From Glandiceps talaboti (Eukaryota; Hemichordata; Enteropneusta; Spengelidae), in assembly GCF_964340395.1 (NCBI RefSeq), contig NC_135554.1, positions 20,197,592 to 20,261,591 on the forward strand: a stretch of 64,000 bases of DNA, read 5' to 3'. Positions 25,675 to 40,338 of the stretch are shown in pieces (within the stretch, counting starts at the first letter, position 1; each line of letters opens with the position of its first letter). The notes beneath the pieces were generated by a model, which was given only the letters and a program-made list of their open reading frames with translations, was not told the DNA's origin and did not search any database. The translations under genes were made by a program, and so were the position numbers.

Positions 25675-28600
25675 TATTCGTTAATAGACATATATATTTC
25701 ACATACCTGGCATATCAAGTAAAGGAACTCATATCGAGGTTTCAAATGTTTAATCCATATGTATCATATTCTCCCTGTAACCGTTATTTCAAAAGTGATT
25801 CAGATCAAATCGATAACCCATTTGCATGAGTGCGAAACATTGTCAAGTTTCGTTTAATATTATTTCGTTCATGTCGGAAAGATGGGTGGATATGGACGCA
25901 TTCTACAGGCGCCAATGCCATTTTTTAATTACAAGTGTCAGAGTTATTATTGCAAATGTCAATAATTAAATATTACAATTGACGGCTGTACAACGCACGC
26001 ACATACGGAAGGAATGGAGTCAACAATGGAGACTCCCCCTGGCTTCATCTTTTGGGAGCTAAACTCAGAGGGCTTGACATGACAGGCACCCAAACGCAAA
26101 ACATTAAATTACATTTTCCAGTGGCTGCTAAACAACGTTGAAAGGTCGATGAGTAATAATGATTAGATGCAACCACCAGGGGTTTATAGTATGTATTGAT
26201 GCTAACAATATATATTGATCAAGATTACTCCCACGTACAATACCTTCCGGGGAAATAACACACACAGAACACATTTTTTCTCACTAGCGCAAGACCTCTA
26301 ACGACTTGGGCAGTGACTTGTCACAATAAGAGTCATGTATAATGCGAACTCTCTACCTACAGACTCACTTGAAGCGTAAATCCAATTAGTACGCAGCATG
26401 TTGTTTGGGTATACACATATTTCAAGAACATCCAGGAAACCTGAAGAAAATGCCTCTTAAGTGAGATAGTGCACCATTAGAATTTAATCAGCGTTGAACA
26501 GTTTTAGACATACTTATATTACAGTACGTTTATGCAAAGAAGGAGACTACTCGGCTAAACTCCGACTCTACCTCTACTAAAATTGCCATGTAACATAAGA
26601 TATACACTCAATCTGTATTTCGTTACGTCAACGGTGACAAATGGTCTGAGACATATTTTTATCTGGACTCGAATGCTTTCTGGGACCGAAAATGTATGAC
26701 AATCCAAGACAAGAGAATGAAATTGCTCTCTGTTATCGTTCACTCCCGTGCGAATGTTAACTTTGTTAATACATCACGATTCTTGTAAACGTAAGAAGAT
26801 TAGATTGAATATTTCCGGATCCATTGCTGAAACGGGTTCGGAGGAAAAAGTTTCTAGGTTCACTACGTACTGGCAATATGTCAGTGGTATGTTACTTCCA
26901 GTGGTGACTTTTCAAATAGCGACTGTTTTGCATACTTCTTTGCAATCTCTTCTACTGTGTGTCGTCTGTCAGAAATCCCGAAATTACGCTTAAATTTTCC
27001 ATCAAATATATCGGTTCGTCTGCAAAACTTGCAGAACATTCAGCGTTATTTAGAGTAAACCTTTCATGTGCCTGCAGTATACTTAGATAACGAAACACCC
27101 TTAGGGAATACATGTACATCTATCAAATGTAAAGATTAAGACACATCTCAGCAAATTTGAGAGATAGTGCATGGTTTGTGTATTACACACCTATAACCAT
27201 GTCATAAGCTGGCTTTTTTTAAAGCTGCACTAGCTGTAACTAGGGTATTATTTTTTTCCGATCAGACAACCAACAATATATTCACTAAATATTAGTAAAA
27301 TATTAATAATTAAAAGATTGTACATTAGATGTAACTTAGTATGGTAATAAATTGAAACCAGGACTCCTTTGGCGCTGATATCTTGGTGATGACCAAACAG
27401 TCTGATTGGATATATTACTTTTGATAACTTACAGATGTATCTAGGTTGTTTTGTCGTTTGCTTTTGATATTTATGTCTCAAACTTAGATGTTGTGACTTG
27501 ATTTGGTTTGGTTTGAAAGCGCAGAAAATGTCAAAATTAATCACTACACAAAATTTGGCTTTCGGAGGTGGCTAATCTGTAGGAGACAGCGGCGGGAAGA
27601 GTAGCGTGTATTAACACAAATTATATTGTGGGCGTTTTATGAACACGTGTATAGATCGGAGTCATTTTGTGCGACTGAACTGAATGAGTTGCCAAAAGGC
27701 ACATGAACTCATCAATTCACATGATGTGATTGATATTCTTACTAGTGGTTATTCCTGTACATGTATACATGTACGTCAGACATGGTCTTTTAAGCTTGTG
27801 TACAAATTTTGATAGCAGTCTAAGCCAAAGAAGTTTTCACGACAGCATTTTCCTTTTTGCTTACGATAAATCACATCTTCTTGGACTGTGGATACATGTT
27901 CCTACAAGATGTTAACAGAACCATGGCTCTTGTAAGATCACCTAATTAAAGTCGTTAGACACCTCTACATGCGTTCAATGTTGAACAGGGAAACTTTTAA
28001 ATTATGAAAATACAAACAAAAAAACATTAATTGAACCTTAATTCTTAAGGTTACATAATATTCATATTACCCCACTTAATATATAAACTGACATCAACGA
28101 CCAATCAATTTGCAGCATTGTTTTCTCATTGAAAATCGTTAGTCATCTCCAAAGTTAATCATAATCAACGATATGCCAAATTTTAAAGTACACTTTTACC
28201 AACAATCATTACTGTAATGAAAATTGAATACTTTTCAAAAGTTCACAAATATATTGGAATAAAAGATATGTTCTCTGAGTAGATGTGTTTAATCTGTTCA
28301 ATAACATGCAAGCCGATCTTGTCTGTGCAACGGCTGAGTAGATATGATGAAGTCTGTGAATAAAATGGTACAACTAATATGCAAGCCCAGTCAAATCCAA
28401 TAAACCTGCTAACATATGTGTGTCATGCAAACAACACCCATGTTACTACAATGGCACAAAGTAGATGATACAATCTAAAACTGTAATTACGACAGGTTGA
28501 TATAAGCTATCAACACACTTTGATGTCGTTACACTCGCCGATACTGATAGTATGTTTTGTTTTCAAGTGGAGGCACGTTCAACCGCATCATTCAGTATTT

Positions 28601-28948
28601 ACACTATATTGATAACACGGTAATTGCACCCATGATATATTAAACCAAAGCCCTGTTATCACCCAGGTGTGTAATCTATCGCTGACAGCTTTAATTTATA
28701 CGAGTCTATGTTAGTTTGTAGATAGCACATTTCTGCAGCAATATCTATACAAACTATGTCACTACTACATCATCAATGTATCGACTAAGTCATCATTTGA
28801 TTAGTAGATTATGTTAATACGATGAGTATGTGAGCCCTAATTGGTAAATCATAGATTGGGCAAATTACATTCACAATTTTGCAATGAAAACAACAGGGTT
28901 TCTCATATAATCTATGCCTCAAATGCCAATGATTTTTATTATGTTGTG
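25673..28948. other. No gene seen
   Basis: About 3.3 kb of AT-rich unique DNA. Short open frames (for example 26,748-26,993 plus and 27,248-27,544 minus) have no motifs. Confidence 0.5.
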
Positions 28949-29079
<131 letters not shown>

Positions 29080-30159
29080 CAGATATTAGTAATGGCATCA
29101 TTGTCATTTTCTGTATGATATAACTTTGAAAATGTCTTGGCAAGATAACATTCAAATTTAGTTAAAATCAAGCAGACAATAAAAAGGTTATGGGCAATTT
29201 CTGGATTCCTAAAAATGTCCCTGCTACAAAAAAAAAATCTTGATTGGGTAAAATTAAGTAAAAAGGACTTCATAAGATGCCGAAATGTATTATTGTATTT
29301 TATTTCTAAAGAGGGATCAATGGTAAAATGTGTTGCAAGAATGGAATTTATGTAAATTGTATGCTAATTTTGAGTGGTAAAATTCAAGATGCCTACGGGA
29401 TCATCTTCTAGCAACATTTTGTGAAATCTCGTGTACACTATGAGGAGTTTTGCTTGTCTTTTGGAATTAGGTCAGCAGCAAACAGGGAATATTGAGTGGT
29501 GCGCACCTCTAAAATACCTAACACAACTATTTAATTACTATTGGACATAAGTACACTGAATTTAAATGAAAAAAGGACACAAAGTAATGAAGTTATCAAA
29601 GGATTTGATTATGGCTGCTGTATGAATTTTTCCATGATACATTGCTCAAAAAATGCATCTTAGTTAAGTTGGTCAGGAGTAGGAACAAGTCATTGTGAAG
29701 CCTTTATAAAGGTATTTTTAATCAGTGATGTTTCTTTCTATCTAGCTTTTGACAAAAGAGTCAGAATTATGCAAATTTATGCACATTTGAGGGTGAAATC
29801 TCACAATTTCGCTTGGAAGGCGTGTTTTTTTGGGATCAGCACCATCAAATTATCCTATAAAGTTGCCTTCAAGCTTTTACCCCAGAATGTCTACAACATT
29901 CACATTTTCTGAAATTGCAACGAGACTATATCCTAGAATTTGTAATAACTTAAAAAACAATGGTGTCATGTCATTGCAACAGTAGGGGTAGCATGACTAG
30001 AAGTGACAGTCTTGAAGAGAGCATCGTTTTGTCATAGGGATGTTCTCATAGGCCGTTTTCATAGGAAGGCCATTTTCATAGAAAGGTGTGTGAGTTGTGT
30101 TCATGGGAAGTACGTGCTCATAGTTAATGCTTTCTTCAACAGATAGCTTGTAGATTTCA
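29080..30159. other. No gene seen
   Basis: Unique sequence. A short CATAGG-type repetition occurs near 30,035-30,090. Confidence 0.45.
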
Positions 30160-30451
30160 TGATGAGTTGTCAAATTCTCTCCATTGTTCCCCCTCGGCCA
30201 CCATATTTATATATACAGCGAACCCATCATATTGTATCAAATGGCAAAGGCTATGTAATACACAAAGCGCACCGCCAACGTTCAAAACAAGCCTTGGAGC
30301 TGAAAGTGTACGTCCACAATGGGCACATTCAGCTGGTTTATCAATCTCGACATCTTCATTGTTGTGGAGCACTGTCACGACTATGCAGAAACTTCGACTA
30401 CTCCTGTTCCTTCTTTAGGTTTCTTTGACATTTGGGAATACATTCATAGCA
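30160..30451 (-). pseudogene. Degenerate cysteine-rich coding fragment
   Basis: On the minus strand a frame with CYECIPKC near 30,428-30,451 runs into a stop. A second frame then opens with CAHCGRTLSAP at about 30,280-30,320. The two CxxC-type pairs in adjacent frames look like a decayed zinc-binding protein, possibly transposon-derived. I do not recognise the family, and chance is a real alternative. Confidence 0.25.
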
Positions 30452-31149
30452 GGTCGTATATCCTGTTTGTTAATACTTAAAGCATGGAGGCAATCGTTCT
30501 TGCCGTGGTTTTGATGATCACATGATGTATCAACAAAATACTACGAGACATGTATTCACGTTTTTCCTAAATGATAACAATCGACGACTTCATGCCTTGG
30601 GGCACCGGGAGTAGCGAGGATGAGATCTATAATTCAATTTGCTTGTTTTCAGGAGGTTGATTTTTCAGATAGTTATCGCACGACTACGTGTAAGTTTAAT
30701 CAAGTTATGATTGCTATCTGCTGAGGTATCCTAAAAACGAAGGACGCAAGGTAAACTCTACAATATCATACCATGGTAAGGGCGGCCCTTTTTATTTTTC
30801 TGTTTCTCATCTCCCGACCGACCCTAATTTGCAGCTCCGACATCAGAAAAAAACACACTTTTTTATTTCCGACCGACCCCTGAGTTCAACACAGCAAGAT
30901 TGTAAGGTTCGAACGAACATCACAAACGTTCCTCATGGCGTCTACCCCCCCCCCCACCCTTTGTTACGTCGGCGCAGCATGTGTCTTTCATGGCTGAAGT
31001 CATTTAGGTTTGAGGGACAGGGCTCGAAATTAATGCCGTTGCGCCGTACATTTTGCTGCAATGTAATAGCTCAGAATATTTGTATCATTTTCAAAATTAT
31101 GCTTAAAATTGGTAAAAGGCATATTGCATTCCTCAAAAAAACAATTTCT
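30452..31149. other. No gene seen
   Basis: Unique sequence. A 107-codon plus frame at 30,829-31,152 includes a C homopolymer and has no motif. Confidence 0.4.
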
Positions 31150-31372
31150 TGAACAGTTTTTACCTTCCGTAAGGAAGGTTATAATATACTGATGAAGTAT
31201 GTGTGTCTGTGCGTGTGTGTGTGTGTGTGTGTGTCTGTATCACCATTTCAAAAAAAAAGACTGCATCAATTCAAACGAAATTTCATAGACATGTTCATAG
31301 GGTAATGGCAAGAACTGATTAGGTTTTGTAAATAATCCGATGAATATTAATGACCAATTTGAGTAATTAATT
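31150..31372 (+). mobile_element. Microsatellite-bearing MITE-like element
   Basis: Starts with ACCTTCCGTAAGGAAGGT, then (TG)n at 31,200-31,235, a CAATTCAAACGAAATTT segment, GGGTAATGGCAAGAACTGAT and GATGAATATTAATGA. The same blocks occur in reverse order and orientation at 42,240-42,475, and the 3' half near 1,159. Non-autonomous and non-coding. Confidence 0.7.
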
Positions 31373-31378
31373 GATCGA

Positions 31379-31501
31379 ACGAGTATAAAGTTGGTGTCAG
31401 ATTCAGATTCAGATTCAGATTCAGGTAGCGTTATGAGCATTATATTGAGCGTCAGATGGCCTCAGATCCGAATCTGAATCTGGCGCAAACTTTACACTCG
31501 T
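31379..31501. mobile_element. Foldback element with (AGATTC)n
   Basis: Left arm 31,379-31,432 (ACGAGTATAAAGTT...) and right arm about 31,466-31,501 (...AAACTTTACACTCGT) are imperfect inverted repeats. The left arm has four AGATTC-type hexamers where the right arm has about two units, a local expansion within one arm. It lies just after the MITE-like element at 31,150. Confidence 0.6.
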
Positions 31502-34500
31502 GCTCTACACTACTGAGAAAGACTCTGTTTTCAGGGGTTTCATGCCAACCTTATTTTGTGTTTCCCTTGGATCTGCTCTCTACATTGGCTGCACAAACAC
31601 GAGAAAAAAGAAGACCGAGGCAGGGTATTTAAGTGATTCAAACTCACCAGAAAACAATTTTTTTTCTTGGCCTTAAAATAGGTTTACAATGAGCGTGGAG
31701 TTCACAAACAGGTGAAATATTTATCATTGTTTCAATTTCGTCAAATATGGACTTATCATTTTCAAATTTCACACACTGATGCGCAGATGAATAAAGAAAA
31801 ATCGTGTCATTTTAGATTTTCGATTAGAAGTTTAGGAAGTATTATATTGACCTCGAACCGTCTCCTTTTTACCCGTGTTCTTTTCCGATTTCTCTTGATA
31901 ACAAACTACTGCTGTTTGTTGCAAGGCTTGTACATAATCATTTATCTAGCTCTGTATCTCAGGATATAAATACACTCTCACATATTTATCAAGTGTAATA
32001 ATCTAAAATTTATACCCAAATGTGTGTGGTCAAAATATGGAAAAGAGACCAAGCCTCGCCTAGCCTAAGAAGAAAATTTCGCGACAATGTATTAATAATG
32101 GTGACCTATACATTGACCTCTATATAATTAGTGTACAGTGAGGGCGCTCCACTCATCAAAATCTTGAGAATGTGTAAACTTGTGGTGGGACAAAAGGAAG
32201 TTCAACACGCACATGCCATATCCCAGGTAGGGGATCACGAAAACCGAGTGAAGTCGAGGATGGCAAGCTTTCCTGTGCTGAGAATAGGAGGTGTGGCAGG
32301 CATTTGAACAACATTTTTGACAACTAACTTTCATTGGGACTTGACGAATCACAGATATAGAGCTAAATTTCTTGCATAAATCCTTACGGAAGGCATTCAG
32401 TTTAAATCTGGTTAGCTTTAAATCAGTTGTATCATCGCGGGGAAATGATCGACTCCGTAATGGTAATGCGTTTCATGACCCATGACATGCTTGACCTTGG
32501 AAGACGTTCTTTGTTCATTGCCCATGTGCAATAAATGAAATTATCACAGATTCACGTAGCAAAGGCTCACGATCACAGGCATTTGTTTCCCGAGTTATGT
32601 CTCAGAATACAATAAAATGTCGATAATATCGTTAATATTGACGTATTTAGCCAACTATATATATGAAAGGGGTAAAATTACACTTGTTTCTGTGATCGCG
32701 CAGGTTCACTCACCTCGAAAGAAGACACAAGGTATGAAATACAGCCACCATTACCGGACATAAACATGATCTTTCAACTGGCTGTTGTACTGGGCAAACA
32801 TTTCGAAGATTTTACCTTCCATCACTTCCTAGTTCCTAAATTGAATAATCTTCTGATAAATCGTGTCGTTGTTACAATCGGACCCTGCCTACCAATGATA
32901 TCAACCGTTTTCTGGCGCCATGTAGGGGAATTGGAGCAGATAATTTTTTTCTAACTACCTTCCGAGAACGTGATTGGATATCAATGTTTACATGGTAAAT
33001 GGAGAGAGCCGTTATCGGCCATCAGACCGTAACATGTACTGCTGTTACATAAAGGTCTAGGGACAATATGCAAAATAGGTTGTTTGCTCACGATGTTTGT
33101 TACAACTTACAAGCTTCAATTGTGTCCTAAACACAGGTTTTAGGCATGGATGTTACAAAAATTGTACAAAATGACTCAAAAGGAGGAGTGATAGCTGATC
33201 ATTTAAATAGTTTCAGCATTGGAATGTTTGAATGTAAATTTGTCGGTGTCGACACTGCAACAACAGCTTGCTATTGCCTATTGCTAACATTAGTAACAGC
33301 ACTTTTAAGTTACAGAAGACGCGTAATGTATAATGTACTTCAAGGTCAACCAAGACTTGCATGGCATGTTTATACCGATGTTTACATTATTACTTTTATA
33401 CAGTAAATCCCAAAGGAGTACTGAGTTCTAGAAATGTTTACATGTTATCTGGTGGATTATTTTGACAAGTTCACGCTGAAGAAAAATGTTTCATAGAAGT
33501 AATGATTTATATATATGAAAATTCCTCTAACACACTGATGACAATCACGCAAGTGTTTAAAAAAGTTAAACTAAAGTTCAAATTGGATAACTTGAAAAAA
33601 TTGTTCGCGATGTCAATGCCACTTTGATTAATAGGACAAATGTATTAGTACTCCTGATAAAATCATACAATAATTCATGGCTACACTAAGATATACACCC
33701 ATCAGGATGATAAGTATTCATCTTCTTACAAAGTTGTTCTACGGACTTGTCAACCATGCTAAAATGAAAGAAAGAGACCTGTAACAAGGAATTCAATAAA
33801 GAGAAGAGAAAAGAAGTTGTAGAGAGACTGAGAGGACAGAGAATAGAACTGAAAAAATGCAGATTTTTTTTCCTTGGCCACTTTTTCTTTATTTCGCCCG
33901 CCCGCCCCGGCCCGCCCGACTATTCCACTGGAGATGAGAAACAAAAAAAGGTCACCCTAATTATAAGTGTAAGCAAGACAAGATAGCGAGTGTTCTGTCA
34001 GAAAGGATGCCGAAAGTTATTCTTTATTTTGTCAATAAACAGGGGAAAGAACGAAAACAGCAGGCTGACAGGCAGGCAGGCAGGCAATCACTGTGCTTTA
34101 GGTCCGTTAGAATCAATGTTCCGTGAGACAATTGACTACATGCTAAGCATTCAATTGGGTTATGCAAGTATAACATTTGATTGTGTAATAATTATATATC
34201 AATCACACACACACATCCAACTTTCAATTACAGATGCATGTCACCCTTTCCAGAAGGCATGAAAAGCAGTTCAACGAACAAAGTAAAACAAATCTATCGA
34301 GATGAAAAACCTAATTACTAAGCAAATGTTTCCCTTTGACTGCACAGCTCTAGGCCCTACTGTTCTAAATCTAAATTATTCACCGCAGTTTATGTACAAA
34401 CCTCAATGGGACCTCTTAAAACGTTGCTCCGTTGTTTACTAACTAATAAACCACCATGGTATATAAATCAAAATACAAATGCATAGAGCGTATTGTAGCA

Positions 34501-36293
34501 GTTGTGTTCCTTCTGCTGACTCAAACTTCTGGTGAAAGTCGTCCCTCTTTTTTGCCCCCAAAAGGCACAACTATAGATGGCTGCTTTGTCAAGGTACATT
34601 CTTATTTCCAATTGTGATATTTCGCACCTACGGCAATTTTCATTGGTAGCGCTGCAGGTATTTTGTGTAAATAGTACCCTTCGAATATTTGGTAACAAAT
34701 ATCTCACCCTTATACATCAATATCTTTACAAACTTTAAGCATTTGTAACAAACAATGTGGATTGTCGCCAGACCATCGTGGTTCTGATGCACACGATTAT
34801 AATACTTTTTGTACCATATGCACTAAATTTGGCACGCGAAATGTTGTGGTTTAACTGCTCTTCTTTTTCGACATTTGTCGATACAGTTGTGTACACGGGG
34901 AATTATAATGATCACACATAGCAAACAAAAATATGCGTGTGGGCGACAAGTAGGAGGATTTATTAGTAAGTTCGAGGAGACACTCATTGATTTTGCTTCT
35001 AATGGACATCATTAGAGAACATCATTTGTTGGTGATAAGTTGCTGACTTCAATTCTGTATCTAGCTATGGAGTTTCAAGAGTATCTTGTTTTGTTTTCTT
35101 TGCTAGCAATGTGATATGTTACATTCCATGATTACAGACACAGACTTCGGCTCCATCTACTGCATCTCCTGACTTTAATAGTTTGAAGAAAAAAAACAGA
35201 CACAACACGTGAAAAATCACGGGTGCGTTTACTTTGAATGCTGTGAGCTGAGTAAAGACTTTACGCAAAGACAATTTCGGTAAAAACAACAATACAACTA
35301 CACAAAAACAACAGCAGGTTCCTTCGATGTTGGTTTACACATTGCTTCTAAAATTTATCAGTTTGTTTATATATGTGGAAGTTTCAGTGAAACAGTAATA
35401 GTTGAACTTGATCGTTACAATGTGTAGCTTTCTATCAGTAAACTGAGTTATAGGATATGTGGCTTCTGTGGTGTTTATACTTAAGTTACTGTCACTGATT
35501 ATATTGTATGTCTTTGCATGAAACTTTCCCCACTCCTATTTACCACAAGCAAGCAAACGCAGCACTTTTTTCGCGGGTTGCATGTTATTAGCACCTGATT
35601 ACACCATATGTTATTAGGCAGGCTCATACTATTGTCACATACATTCCAACCGTAGAAATGAACTTGAGATATTTTGTACCTAGAAAGCATAAACTGCAGA
35701 TAGAAAAACAATATGGTATCGATTTAATGGTTCCTATTGTCTTTTAGCCAAGCACTTTAGCAAAACCAACACACAATTATAACAACAAAAGAGAACATTC
35801 CAATCAAGTACAAAGACACATGAATAACAAAAGAATACAATTGAACGAAACAGTGGAAAAAGCTATTAGTAGCAAGAACAATGAGTGCCTAAAAACCTAA
35901 TCTCCTGTGATGTTTGAATAGCTTTTGTTAGTGAAAGTGTCAAGTTAAAGTTAGAGTGCTGGGCTTGAAACAAAGGGAACCTTGAATAAGCTTTCAACTT
36001 TAAAAGTCAGGAAGTCTAGATACGTTGATGTCGGCTAAATGTCAAACAAACTTATTACGACTTCAAAAGGATAGAATTTGTATGTATTGCTAGTCGGCAA
36101 CACCTGTCATAAGAATATTTTAATGGTAAAGTGTTTTATGTACATTTCTTAAGAATATTTTAATAGTAAATACGCTTGGGTACGTAAGATAATAATCTAA
36201 ATATCACGTCACGATATGCAGATATCAAGAACTTCAGTCCAATCAACTGTCTGGAATGACTAGTGACGTGAAACTTGACATTTAAATAAGAAT
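31502..36293. other. No gene seen
   Basis: About 4.8 kb with small features only: a (GGCA)n patch at 34,070-34,085, a GC-rich CCCG patch at 33,897-33,918, and short open frames without motifs. Confidence 0.5.
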
Positions 36294-36741
36294 TGTGGTA
36301 TCATTTTAATATGCTTTGCATATCGACAAACGCCTCTCTTCTGGGCTATATCTGTGGTAACTTTGAGTGTTTTTAAAAAGGAAGAAAGACGGGGGGAGGA
36401 GAGAACGATCTTCTGGGACGATCTCTTCGATCTGTGAAGAATGATGTAGGACTGGATTGTCTCGACTGGACGATCTATCTGATCGATCCAGTTGGACGGT
36501 CCACGTTTCTGGTCATACACTGACGTACACCTCTCTCTCTCCTGTTGTTGATTGGTGGGCCAGACGTTATACTGCGAAATAAACCGTCTTCAAGTTATTT
36601 TCTGTTGTGTCCCTGTACAGTGATTCCGTGTGTACCTCTTGCTGAGCATAATTGCCTATTGTATGTTGATCGGTAATTCTTATTGACATATCGAAAAGAG
36701 ATTCATAGATTGTCAATAGAGTGAATATATCGATTTCAACA
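36294..36741 (+). mobile_element. Probable LTR of a truncated retrotransposon
   Basis: A roughly 450-bp segment that can be bounded by TG (36,294) and CA (36,741). It contains a TTTTTAAAAAGG box near 36,372, an AATAAA at 36,578-36,583 and a GT-rich stretch after it, in the order expected for U3-R-U5. A good primer-binding-site candidate begins two bases after its end. I see no second LTR in the window, so either this is a 5' remnant or the boundaries are wrong. The left boundary is the least certain. Confidence 0.45.
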
Positions 36742-36743
36742 CG

Positions 36744-36760
36744 TGGTGGAGAATCCGGGC
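36744..36760 (+). other. Putative primer-binding site
   Basis: TGGTGGAGAATCCGGG begins with TGG, the complement of the tRNA 3' CCA, and lies immediately after the putative LTR. That position and form fit a reverse-transcription primer site of a metazoan LTR element. The tRNA was not identified. Confidence 0.45.
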
Positions 36761-37100
36761 AACTGTACAAACAAACAGATAACTGAAAGACCGAAAAAGA
36801 AGATACGGAAAGAATGGCCGAACACCATGGACCAGGACCAGAAGCAGAACAAATGGTTCCGGAGAAAGAAGAACATAGGTGATGTTTGTTGCCGTAGGAG
36901 CGAACTGCCTTCCATGCAACTGTCATCGACAGGAAGAATACAGGGACCAGGAGAAGAACGACGTTTAACTGCGCTGATCGCGGGTAAGAACGCAATATCT
37001 ACGAATCAAGATTTCAGAAAAGTTATGGAGCAGGCGGGTTATTCAAGAACAATGGGAACATTTCTCGCATTACAAACACTGACAGTAAGACGTATTTAAT
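36761..37100 (+). pseudogene. Possible gag-leader remnant
   Basis: Follows the putative primer site. A polar open frame to 37,099 (about 118 codons) and an alternative frame starting MAEHHGPGPEAEQ at 36,814 are rich in Lys, Gln and Glu, as retroelement leaders and gag starts often are. No capsid, zinc-knuckle, protease or reverse transcriptase motif is present, so the element ends here. Confidence 0.3.

Positions 37101-40338
<3,238 letters not shown>

Noticed and set aside
36567-36995. 142-codon minus-strand frame
   Set aside because: Lies antisense to the putative LTR and primer-binding site; no protein motif.
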